Assembly (NCBI RefSeq): GCF_018598585.1
Contig: NZ_JAHESD010000010.1
Coordinates: 48,909-112,908, forward strand
DNA length: 64,000 nucleotides
DNA from: Chryseosolibacter indicum
Lineage (GTDB): Bacteria; Bacteroidota; Bacteroidia; Cytophagales; Cyclobacteriaceae
Reading direction: 5' to 3'
Shown piece after piece: positions 35,914 to 43,780 of this stretch (the stretch's first letter is position 1; every line of letters starts with the position of its first letter). The translations under genes and the position numbers were made by a program. Below the pieces are notes generated by a model. It was not told the DNA's origin. It ran no database searches and worked only from the letters and a program-made list of their open reading frames with translations.

Positions 35914-38475
35914 ATGAAGAAAATCCTGCTCTGTTATTTTGCATTTCTAATGCTCCTAAAATCGCAAGCGTTTGCGCAATCAGACCTCTCCTATTTCCTC
36001 CCGGACAAAGTCTCTTACGATCCTAAAATACCTACACCAAAATCTATAATTGGTCACGAAGTGGGAGAATTTCATGTCACACATGATCGCCTCGTCAGCT
36101 ACATGTATGCGCTCGATCAGGCGTCTGATAGGATTGCATTGGAAGTAACAGGATATACCCATGAGGCAAGACCACTATTGCTACTCACCATCACAGCACC
36201 AGCGAATCATCAGAATATTGAGCAACTAAGACAGGAACACGTACAACTTGCAGATCCTGCAAAATCATCTGCATTAAACACAGCAAACATGCCGGCTGTA
36301 TTTTATTTAGGCTGTAGCATTCACGGTAATGAGCCGAGCGGTAGCAATGCTGGTCTGTTGCTTGCTTATCATCTTGCCGCTGCTCAAGGGCCGGAAATTG
36401 AATCAATGTTAAAAAATACAATTATACTTTTTGATCCAAGCTTTAATCCTGATGGTCTTCAGCGATTCTCAACATGGGTTAATTCCCGAAAGGGGAAAGT
36501 AGTATCTGCAGATTCGTACGACATGGAACACAACGAATCGTGGCCAGGAGGAAGAACAAATCATTACTGGTTTGATCTCAACCGCGATTGGCTGGTAGCA
36601 CAACAACCCGAATCACAGGCAAGAATAAAGAAGTTTCAACAATGGAAACCTAACCTGCTCACTGATCATCATGAAATGGGAACGAATTCAACCTTCTTCT
36701 TTCAACCTGGAGTTCCTTCCCGAAAACATCCATTAACACCACAAAAGAATCATGAACTTACTATGAAGATCGGAGAGTTTCATGCTAAAGCACTTGATGC
36801 AATAGGTTCTTTATACTTTACTCAAGAAGGCTATGACGACTTTTACTATGGTAAAGGTTCTACCTTCCCAGATGCACAAGGTGCTATAGGAATTTTATTT
36901 GAACAGGCCAGTTCGCGAGGCCATGCGCAAGAAAGTGTTAACGGCATTCTGAATTTTTCTTTTACCATAAGAAATCAATTCGTTACTGGTCTAAGTAGTC
37001 TAACTGCTGTTAATGCATTAAGGGTTGATTTGCTAAGCTACCAACGCCAGTTCTTTAAAGACGCAGTAAGCGACGCTACTAAAGATCCTGTTAAGGCAAT
37101 CATCTTCGGATCTTCAAAAGACAAAACGAGAGCGCATCTGCTCGCAGAAATTGTATCACGTCAGGACATTGCCATTTATAAGCCTGCATCTTCTCAACAG
37201 ATAAATGGAAAAGAATTTGATGCGACGTCTAGTTTTATCGTACCGATGAACCAAGCGCAATACAGGCTTATTAAAGGTATGTTTGAAAAACGTACCAAAT
37301 TTGAAGATAGTCTCTTTTACGATATCTCGTCATGGACACTCTCTTTAGCAAGCGGACTTGAAGTTGAAGAATTGAAAACAACGCCCTCGTTAGGCACAAA
37401 AGTAACCTCATTCGAAAAATACGAAGGCAGATTTGTAAATGGAAAGAGTACTTATGCCTATGCTTTCGAGCCTTACGAATATTTCACACCCCGCGCTATT
37501 AATAAATTGCTTCAGCACAACATACGCATCAAAGTAGCTAATGCTGCATTTAATCATCCTTCGGGCAAGGTGTTTGAAAGAGGGTCTGTTATTATTCCAT
37601 TGGAAGGTCAGGAGAAATCCTTAGACTTTATTGATTTTATTCTTGATGACATTACAAAGAATGACGGCATAGATATCTATTCATTTGCAACAGGACTAGA
37701 CTATAAGGGCACAAGCCTCGGCAGTAATTCTTTTATTACACTTCAAAAACCTCAGATCGCTATGCTTGTAGATGTGGGTGTTGTAGCAAATGATGCAGGT
37801 GAAATTTGGCATCTTCTTGACACGCGTTATAATATTCCGTTAACAAAGATTCCGACATCTGTATTTAACACAGCAAATCTTAACAAATACAATACGATTA
37901 TATTTCCTCCTGGAACATATAACGCAATTAACGAGAACGCAAAGGATCGCCTGAGACTATGGATACAAAATGGAGGAGTTGTAATAGGATTTGAAAACGC
38001 ACTTCATTGGCTTCATGCAAATGCCTTCGGAAAGTTTGAGATGAAGAAGAACGAAGACCAAAAGCAAGTAAAAGCACGGCCTTATGAGTTTATTGACGAG
38101 TATGAAGGAGCACAGGAAACAAGCGGAGCAATTTTCGAAGCTAATGCAGACATCACGCATCCACTACTATATGGTTATTACAACACGACTATGCCTGTAT
38201 TTAAATCCAACAACCTTTGTCTAGAGCCATCTAAAAATCCGTATGCAAATCCGATTACGTTTACTGCGTCTCCGCTAATTAGTGGATACATTTCTAAACA
38301 GAATTATAATCTTATAAAGAACGCAAGTGTTGTAAGTGTGTCTGCCCTGGGAAGAGGTAGAGTTATAGGCTTTACTGATAATCTTGCATTTAGAGCTTTT
38401 TGGTTTGGGCCAAATAAGATGTTAATGAATGCCATTTTCTATGGCTCTTCTATCAATGAGCGATCGTGCAGGTAG
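35914..38475 (+). CDS. Secreted M14-family zinc carboxypeptidase-like protein
   Basis: 853 residues with a signal peptide (about 1-21, ending SQAFAQ). The peptidase domain (about 40-370) has the zinc motif HGNEPSG (HxxE), a downstream DHHEMG zinc His, and LFEQASSRG with the candidate general-base Glu. The region NHYWFDLNRDW resembles the substrate-binding Asn-Arg element of M14 enzymes. The C-terminal third (about 610-850) looks like a class I glutamine-amidotransferase-like fold (NTIIFPPGTYNAINENAKDRLRLWIQNGG). This architecture is common in Bacteroidota. It should cleave C-terminal residues or peptides outside the cytoplasm. It is monocistronic. Confidence 0.88.
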   Translation: MKKILLCYFAFLMLLKSQAFAQSDLSYFLPDKVSYDPKIPTPKSIIGHEVGEFHVTHDRLVSYMYALDQASDRIALEVTGYTHEARPLLLLTITAPANHQNIEQLRQEHVQLADPAKSSALNTANMPAVFYLGCSIHGNEPSGSNAGLLLAYHLAAAQGPEIESMLKNTIILFDPSFNPDGLQRFSTWVNSRKGKVVSADSYDMEHNESWPGGRTNHYWFDLNRDWLVAQQPESQARIKKFQQWKPNLLTDHHEMGTNSTFFFQPGVPSRKHPLTPQKNHELTMKIGEFHAKALDAIGSLYFTQEGYDDFYYGKGSTFPDAQGAIGILFEQASSRGHAQESVNGILNFSFTIRNQFVTGLSSLTAVNALRVDLLSYQRQFFKDAVSDATKDPVKAIIFGSSKDKTRAHLLAEIVSRQDIAIYKPASSQQINGKEFDATSSFIVPMNQAQYRLIKGMFEKRTKFEDSLFYDISSWTLSLASGLEVEELKTTPSLGTKVTSFEKYEGRFVNGKSTYAYAFEPYEYFTPRAINKLLQHNIRIKVANAAFNHPSGKVFERGSVIIPLEGQEKSLDFIDFILDDITKNDGIDIYSFATGLDYKGTSLGSNSFITLQKPQIAMLVDVGVVANDAGEIWHLLDTRYNIPLTKIPTSVFNTANLNKYNTIIFPPGTYNAINENAKDRLRLWIQNGGVVIGFENALHWLHANAFGKFEMKKNEDQKQVKARPYEFIDEYEGAQETSGAIFEANADITHPLLYGYYNTTMPVFKSNNLCLEPSKNPYANPITFTASPLISGYISKQNYNLIKNASVVSVSALGRGRVIGFTDNLAFRAFWFGPNKMLMNAIFYGSSINERSCR

Positions 38476-38511
38476 CAAAAGGATAGTGAATTAACGCGAA
38501 GTAACCTTTTT

Positions 38512-38567
38512 AACACAGATCACCTTTAAACCTAGTTGCATATAAAGGTGATCTGTGTTTTTTTATT
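38512..38567 (+). terminator. Strong terminator after the M14 peptidase gene
   Basis: A 17-bp perfect stem (AACACAGATCACCTTTA / TAAAGGTGATCTGTGTT) with a 14-nt loop is followed by TTTTTTTATTT. It reaches into the end of the convergent hemB gene. The minus-strand side lacks a T run. Confidence 0.88.
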
Positions 38568-39537
38568 TCAATGTCTGAGCAAATTCCTTGGCAAAGTAGG
38601 TAAGAATAATATCAGCGCCAGCACGTTTTATACTAAGCAATGTTTCTTTCATTACACGATCTCCATCAAGCCAACCCTTTAACGCAGCAGCTTTTACCAT
38701 AGAGTATTCACCGCTTACGTTGTACGCAGTAACAGGTAAAGCTGAATTATCTTTTAACAACCTGATGATATCAAGGTAGGCAAGCGCTGGCTTTACCATG
38801 AGAAAATCAGCACCCTCTTCTGTATCAAGTTCCGCTTCTATCAATGCTTCCGTTCTGTTTGCCGGATTCATTTGATAAGTTTTCTTGTCTCCAAATTTAG
38901 GAGCAGAATCCAACGCGTCCCTGAATGGATTATAAAATCCGCTGGCATACTTTGCTGTATAACTCATAATCGAAACTTCCGCAAAACCATTTTTATCCAA
39001 CAGGTTTCGAAGATATCCAACCCTTCCATCCATCATATCTGAAGGTCCGAGTATATCTATTCCAGTTTCTGCCTGGGCAAGAGCCATCTTGCCAAGTATC
39101 TCTAATGTTTCGTCGTTAAGGATTTTTCCATCCTTCACGTAACCATCGTGTCCATCAGAGCTGTAAGGGTCCATTGCTACATCAGTCATAATACACGCTT
39201 CAGGAAATTGTTTTTTTATTTCACGAAGTGCTTTTAAGTAAAAGAAATTAGAATCATAACTTTTACTTGCAACCTTGTCTTTGTATTGATCTTCCACAGC
39301 AGGGAAAACATCAAAACTGCGAATGCCCAATTTTAAACACTCTTCTATTTCCTTGAGCATAAGATCGGTAGAGAGCCGGTAGATACCGGGCATAGATGCT
39401 ACTTCAATTTTTTTATTCGTACCATCAACAAGAAACAATGGGAAAATAAGATCATCGGTAGTTACACGGGTTTCCTCTACCATTGCACGTATAGCTTCAC
39501 TTTTTCTATTTCTACGTGGTCTTCGGGTATTTAACAT
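38563..39537 (-). CDS. hemB: Porphobilinogen synthase (delta-aminolevulinate dehydratase)
   Basis: A 324-residue cytoplasmic enzyme that joins two 5-aminolevulinate molecules to porphobilinogen in heme synthesis. The GPSDMMDGRVGYLR block, IMSYTAKYASGFYNPFRDA (first active-site Lys) and MVKPALAYLDII (Schiff-base Lys) are intact. The MTDVAMDPYSSDGHDG segment replaces the zinc-binding Cys cluster found in metazoan and E. coli enzymes, so this is a Mg-type, Asp-rich form. It is monocistronic; the 201-bp upstream region has a 7-bp hairpin but no gene. Confidence 0.97.
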   Translation of the reverse strand: MLNTRRPRRNRKSEAIRAMVEETRVTTDDLIFPLFLVDGTNKKIEVASMPGIYRLSTDLMLKEIEECLKLGIRSFDVFPAVEDQYKDKVASKSYDSNFFYLKALREIKKQFPEACIMTDVAMDPYSSDGHDGYVKDGKILNDETLEILGKMALAQAETGIDILGPSDMMDGRVGYLRNLLDKNGFAEVSIMSYTAKYASGFYNPFRDALDSAPKFGDKKTYQMNPANRTEALIEAELDTEEGADFLMVKPALAYLDIIRLLKDNSALPVTAYNVSGEYSMVKAAALKGWLDGDRVMKETLLSIKRAGADIILTYFAKEFAQTLK

Positions 39538-39738
39538 AACAGTTTGACTGGAATAAAGTTAAGCAGGGTTAGATAATGCTTGTTTTCAATAATGCCATAG
39601 CAATTCAAACAAGCGGCTTTTGTCACATCGATATACATGGTATAAATGCCTTGTCTGGCAAAAGAGTTCCTCCTGGTATAGCGACTTAACGTATTCGTAG
39701 GTACGCTATAACAATAGCAACTATGTACAACTGAAAGG

Positions 39739-40707
39739 TTACCGAACGAGTCTGTCTATCAGATCATCTACGCTTATGCCTTCTGCCTCTGCTTTAAAAT
39801 TTCTCACAATTCTATGACGCAAAACCGGTTTGGCAATAGCCTGAACGTCTTCTATATCCGGAGAATATTTACCGTTAAGCAGGGCATTACATTTAGCGCC
39901 AATTACCAGATATTGTGATGCGCGAGGGCCTGCTCCCCATTCGAGGTAATCTTTAGCGATTGAAGAAGCACCTTCAATGCCTGGTCTTGTTTTATTGGCA
40001 AGCATCACCGCATATTCAACCACGTTATCAGCAATTGGAACTCGTCTTACAAGATGCTGGTAGGCCTGTATTTCATCTCCTGTAAGGATTTTGCCTACGG
40101 TTTTTGGCTCATCGGTTGTTGTTGTTTTAACAACCTCCACCTCATCCTTAAATGAAGGATAGGTAAGCATTATATTAAACATGAAACGGTCGAGCTGTGC
40201 TTCAGGAAGCGGGTAAGTACCTTCCTGTTCTATTGGATTTTGGGTTGCCAATACAAAGAAAGGCCTGGGAAGTTCATATCGTTGCCCCGAGATCGTTACA
40301 GCATACTCCTGCATTGATTCCAGCAAAGCAGCCTGAGTTTTAGGAGGTGTACGGTTAATTTCATCAGCTAATACAATGTTCGCGAAAATAGGTCCCTTCA
40401 CAAACTTAAAGTTTCTCTCCTTATCCATTGTTTCTGCACCAACAATATCTGAAGGCATAAGGTCAGGTGTAAATTGAACCCGCTTGAAAATAAGATCCAG
40501 TGAGGTGGCAATAGTATGAACCAGTAGTGTTTTAGCCAACCCTGGCACACCAATAAGCAGTGTATGGCCCTGACAAAATATAGCAGTAAGTACCTGTCTT
40601 ACAACCTCATCCTGTCCTATTACAACTTTAGAAATTTCTGCTTTTAAATTTTTATAAGAAGCTGCAAGTGCATCAGCTGCTTCAACATCAGAAGAAAATT
40701 TTACCAT
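39739..40707 (-). CDS. MoxR family AAA ATPase
   Basis: 322 residues. Walker A is GVPGLAKT at about 56-63, Walker B is LADEINR, sensor 1 is ATQNP, and the QEGTYPLPEAQLDRFMF arginine-finger region follows. MoxR proteins act as chaperones for assembly of enzyme complexes and usually work with DUF58 and von Willebrand-type partners. No such partner is adjacent here. It is flanked by a 139-aa membrane protein gene upstream and hemB downstream. The BatD gene of the window is 34 kb off. Confidence 0.93.
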   Translation of the reverse strand: MVKFSSDVEAADALAASYKNLKAEISKVVIGQDEVVRQVLTAIFCQGHTLLIGVPGLAKTLLVHTIATSLDLIFKRVQFTPDLMPSDIVGAETMDKERNFKFVKGPIFANIVLADEINRTPPKTQAALLESMQEYAVTISGQRYELPRPFFVLATQNPIEQEGTYPLPEAQLDRFMFNIMLTYPSFKDEVEVVKTTTTDEPKTVGKILTGDEIQAYQHLVRRVPIADNVVEYAVMLANKTRPGIEGASSIAKDYLEWGAGPRASQYLVIGAKCNALLNGKYSPDIEDVQAIAKPVLRHRIVRNFKAEAEGISVDDLIDRLVR

Positions 40708-40770
40708 GTATAATTTATTTGTCCTGGCGTAAGTTCAATTCAACTTCAACGATCGGGTGTCAGATAAAGT

Positions 40771-41190
40771 TTACTTGTCCAAACGCTCTACTTTAGTAAT
40801 AAAATATTTTGTATCCCCGCGCCAGGGAAATGTTGCATATCGCTTTACGTAATGCAGGTTTACCCGCTCACCTGTAAGAGCTGCCTCTTCAAGATCCTTA
40901 ATCACTTGCTCATTGCTCTTCTCTACAGAAAAATCAAAAGATTCCATGATGGGATTTGCTCCCCTTAGCGCACCAAATGTCTGAAGATTTAATTGCCCCT
41001 CATACGTCTTGAAGATCATGCCCTTCTTGCTTAATCGAAGAACCATTCCTGCTCTTACACCTTCGTCATAAACACCCCAGTAGTAAAAGCTAAACACTGC
41101 TATACCTACAACCACCAGGGTAATAAGAAATACCCTCAGTACTTTTTTAGCTGTCGACTTAGCCCGAACTCCAAAACTTTGATTCTCCAT
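40771..41190 (-). CDS. Single-TM conserved hypothetical protein
   Basis: 139 residues. A basic N-terminus (RAKSTAKKVLR) precedes one membrane helix (about 20-42). The rest is outside, with the pattern SKKGMIFKTYEGQLNL and VKRYATFPWRGDTKYFITKVE. I recall this as a conserved Bacteroidota family sometimes annotated wrongly as 6-phosphogluconate dehydrogenase; it is far too short for that and lacks a Rossmann fold. It precedes the MoxR gene by 63 bp on the same strand. Function unknown. Confidence 0.75.
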   Translation of the reverse strand: MENQSFGVRAKSTAKKVLRVFLITLVVVGIAVFSFYYWGVYDEGVRAGMVLRLSKKGMIFKTYEGQLNLQTFGALRGANPIMESFDFSVEKSNEQVIKDLEEAALTGERVNLHYVKRYATFPWRGDTKYFITKVERLDK

Positions 41191-41246
41191 GAATATAAGG
41201 TGTTTCGAAAATAAGAAACCATATTCAAATTAACCTAACCGCTTAA

Positions 41247-41273
41247 AAACAAAAAAGCCGGGAAGCCCCGGCT
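41247..41273 (-). terminator. Terminator of the pyrH-frr unit
   Basis: A 7-bp GC-rich stem (AGCCGGG / CCCGGCT) with a 4-nt loop is followed on the minus strand by TTTTTTGTTTTT. It lies 20 bp past the frr stop. Confidence 0.88.
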
Positions 41274-41293
41274 ATAATATTTTCTCATCAGAA

Positions 41294-41848
41294 TTAAACG
41301 GTCATAATCTCTGCTTCTTTCTTCTTCATCAAAGCATCGATCTTTGTGATAAATTCATCGGTAAGCTTCTGCACCTTTTCCTCAGCATTTTTAACATCGT
41401 CTTCAGAAACACCTTTTACTTTCTTCAACTCTTCATTTGTTTCCTTACGGATGGTTCTCACGCTTACCTTGCCATGCTCGCATTCCTGCGCAACCTGCTT
41501 CACCAATTGCCTTCTACGTTCTTCTGTAAGCATAGGAATATTGATGATTACCTGCTGACCGTCGTTCTGCGGTGTAAGACCAAGGTTGGCATTCATAATA
41601 GCCTTCTCAATCTCATGGATAAGGCCTCTTTCCCAAGGCTTAATAAATATTGTACGGGCATCAGGGGTAGTCATTGACGAAACCTGGTTTAATGGCGACA
41701 TCGCACCATAGTAAGAAACCATAATTCCATCAAGCATGGATGGATTGGCTTTACCAGCTCTGATTTTTGTTAACTCATGCCCTACGTGAGCAAGGGCTTT
41801 GTTCATAAGTTCTTTTGCTTCGTCTAGGTATAACTGAAGTTCGTCCAT
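41294..41848 (-). CDS. frr: Ribosome recycling factor
   Basis: 184 residues, the normal length. It splits post-termination ribosomes together with EF-G. The conserved KIRAGKANPSMLDGIMVSYYG, the SMTTPDARTIFIKPWE block and LTEERRRQLVKQV are present, and the long helical arm ends in a coiled coil with KKVKGVSEDDVKNAEEKVQKLTDEFI. It lies 31 bp after pyrH, the usual gene order. Confidence 0.98.
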   Translation of the reverse strand: MDELQLYLDEAKELMNKALAHVGHELTKIRAGKANPSMLDGIMVSYYGAMSPLNQVSSMTTPDARTIFIKPWERGLIHEIEKAIMNANLGLTPQNDGQQVIINIPMLTEERRRQLVKQVAQECEHGKVSVRTIRKETNEELKKVKGVSEDDVKNAEEKVQKLTDEFITKIDALMKKKEAEIMTV

Positions 41849-41879
41849 AAGAATCTGAAGTTTGAAATTAAACCTGGTG

Positions 41880-42587
41880 TTAGCTTATTAAAGTACCTGC
41901 CTCCTCGCCGTTTACAATCTTAAGTAAATTTCCTTTTCTGTTCATATCGAACACTATAATAGGAAGCTTGTTCTCCATACAAAGAGTAAAGGCAGTCATA
42001 TCCATGATATTCAAACCTTTTTCGTATGCTTCCTGAAAAGAAAGGGTTGTGTAACGTTTAGCATCTGGTACCTTTTCCGGATCAGCAGTATAAACGCCAT
42101 CAACACGTGTTCCTTTTAATACTACATTGCATTGAGTTTCAATGGCTCTTAAACTGGCTGTTGAGTCTGTTGTAAAATAAGGATTACCAATACCTGCCCC
42201 AAAAATTACAATTCTGCCTTTTTCAAGGTGCCTGATAGCCCTTCTTCTAATGAATGGCTCGCATACCTGCTCCATTTTAATACCAGCCATAAGACGGGTA
42301 TACATCCCGTGACGCTCAAGCGAGCTCTGTAATGCCATTGCGTTGATAACGGTAGCTAGCATGCCCATATAATCACCCTGTACCCGGTCAATACCAAGGG
42401 CTTCAGCCTGGCCTCCCCTGAAAATATTTCCTCCTCCTATTACTATTGCTACCTGTACCCCTTTTTCTACTACTGCTTTAATCTCGTCGCAATACTGCTC
42501 TAAAACAGCGGGGTTAATATTGGTACTTTTCGAGGATCCCTGAAGTGCTTCACCACTCAATTTCAGGAGAATACGTTTGTATTTCAT
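41880..42587 (-). CDS. pyrH: UMP kinase
   Basis: A 235-residue amino-acid-kinase-fold enzyme that phosphorylates UMP to UDP; acts as a cytoplasmic hexamer. [12 protein letters not shown] at the N-terminus, GGGNIFRG, the [12 protein letters not shown] segment and [14 protein letters not shown] are diagnostic. The C-terminal FDMNRKGNL is typical. It is cotranscribed with frr. The 186 bp upstream show no gene. Confidence 0.98.
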   Translation of the reverse strand: MKYKRILLKLSGEALQGSSKSTNINPAVLEQYCDEIKAVVEKGVQVAIVIGGGNIFRGGQAEALGIDRVQGDYMGMLATVINAMALQSSLERHGMYTRLMAGIKMEQVCEPFIRRRAIRHLEKGRIVIFGAGIGNPYFTTDSTASLRAIETQCNVVLKGTRVDGVYTADPEKVPDAKRYTTLSFQEAYEKGLNIMDMTAFTLCMENKLPIIVFDMNRKGNLLKIVNGEEAGTLIS

Positions 42588-42773
42588 CTTTTACCAGTTA
42601 TATATTGAGTTATTCGTTATTCAATTGTTAATTGATTTGTCTTTTCTCTTATTCCTTACTCTATTCGTAAAGCTTCCGCCAGAATTACCTTTCCGGCCTG
42701 TAACGAATAACTTCCTACCGATTTATTTTCAACAAACCGTGCAAATATAGGGAAGTAATAAAAATACGGAGGA

Positions 42774-43268
42774 CTAAAACTCTATCAGTATCTGATTTTT
42801 TTCAACGCTTTCGCCTTTCTTTATCTTTACAGCCTTTACAACACCTTCTCCCGGCGATTTAATAATATTTTCCATTTTCATGGCTTCTAAAATAAGCAGT
42901 GTATCACCGGCCTTCACCTGATCTCCATCTTTAACCTTCAAATCGATGATTAATCCTGGCATAGGGGCCTTAACGTTATTAACTTTAGAAGAAGCAGCTG
43001 CGTTCATACCCATTTTTTCCAGCAGAAGGTCAAATTGGTCCTTCAATTCAACCGGATAATGCTTTCCATTGATCTTTATGATGCAGGACTTACCTCCCCT
43101 ATCAATTTTAACAATCTCTGCTGTATAACTTTTATTGTTAAGGATGATATGAAAAGCATTGTTGTCAAGTTTTTGAACATCCCATGAAACAAACTCATTG
43201 TTTACTTTGAACCCGTTTTCTTCGAGCTGAATCTCAAAAACATTCTTATTTACTGAAGCCTGCACCAT
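42774..43268 (-). CDS. Biotin carboxyl carrier protein (acyl-CoA/pyruvate carboxylase type)
   Basis: 164 residues. The C-terminal 70 residues are a biotinyl/lipoyl domain with the biotinylation motif EAMKMEN (Lys131) and the two flanking turns (VKAPMPGLI, KKGESVEKNQILIEF). The N-terminal part (about 8-85) is a small beta domain resembling the BT/linker region of propionyl-CoA carboxylase alpha chains. A stand-alone carrier of this shape usually serves with separate biotin carboxylase and carboxyltransferase proteins; neither is in the window. It is a single-gene unit divergent from the thiamine receptor locus. Confidence 0.9.
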   Translation of the reverse strand: MVQASVNKNVFEIQLEENGFKVNNEFVSWDVQKLDNNAFHIILNNKSYTAEIVKIDRGGKSCIIKINGKHYPVELKDQFDLLLEKMGMNAAASSKVNNVKAPMPGLIIDLKVKDGDQVKAGDTLLILEAMKMENIIKSPGEGVVKAVKIKKGESVEKNQILIEF

Positions 43269-43395
43269 GAATCTCTGTTATTAAGTGGTTCTATGACAAA
43301 AGTGCAAATTATAATGGATTTGGGTAACGTTTTCGGATTAAAAAGCCCTGATGTTGAAGCGAACCACCTTTGCACCCAGCAACTCCTAAAATAAA

Positions 43396-43428
43396 TTTGA
43401 TTATTAATAAAATTCACGTTTAACTTTG
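43396..43428 (+). promoter_or_regulatory. Bacteroidota-type promoter of the TPP-controlled receptor
   Basis: TTTG (43396-43399), a 21-bp spacer and TAACTTTG (43421-43428) match the TTTG/TAnnTTTG consensus. Transcription would start near 43434, about 40 bp before the TPP riboswitch. Confidence 0.6.
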
Positions 43429-43473
43429 TGCTGTCCAAAAGGCAGTAATGCCTTGGCGTATGTAATAGTAATA

Positions 43474-43558
43474 ACAAGGGGTGCCTTAACAGAACGGGCT
43501 GAGATTATACCCATTGAACCTGATGCCGGTAATGCGGCCGAAGGGAAGGCAAAGGCTG
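43474..43558 (+). ncRNA. TPP (THI-element) riboswitch
   Basis: The conserved thi-box parts are in order: GGGGTGCC, GGCTGAGAT, TACCCATTGAACCTGAT, and GGTAATGC...GAAGGGAA. These form the two ligand-binding arms (CTGAGA and the late AGGGAA). It lies in the 512-bp gap before the TonB-dependent receptor at 43781 and should repress it when thiamine pyrophosphate is plentiful. The 220 bp between aptamer and start hold an 8-bp hairpin (TTTAAACA-GTCT-TGTTTAAA, 43713-43732) and a repeated TTTAAAC, but no obvious terminator, so the switching element is not identified. Confidence 0.93.
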
Positions 43559-43780
43559 TTGACAATGTGTTGCTGATTAGCTCTTCATTATTCAATCTTT
43601 CTCAGCGAATTCTCTAACTTTACACTTCACCATAAATCAATTTGGTGAACTTAAAGAATGAGATCGCTTTAACATTTTAGAAAAGGTTGGTAAGACAAGC
43701 TCTCCGACATCATTTAAACAGTCTTGTTTAAACAACGTGGCACATTCCCCTGTGTGCTGCAGTTTAAACCAAGTTAAATC

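Noticed and set aside
38512..38567. Bidirectional terminator for hemB and the M14 peptidase
   Set aside because: Only the plus-strand side has a T run; on the minus strand the stem is followed by A residues.
39677..39710. TATAGCG / CGCTATA inverted repeat between hemB and the MoxR gene
   Set aside because: 7-bp arms with a 20-nt loop and no T tract; likely chance.
43426..43617. Open frame over the region before the thiamine receptor
   Set aside because: It lies across the TPP riboswitch, whose conserved sequence explains it; no coding family is seen.
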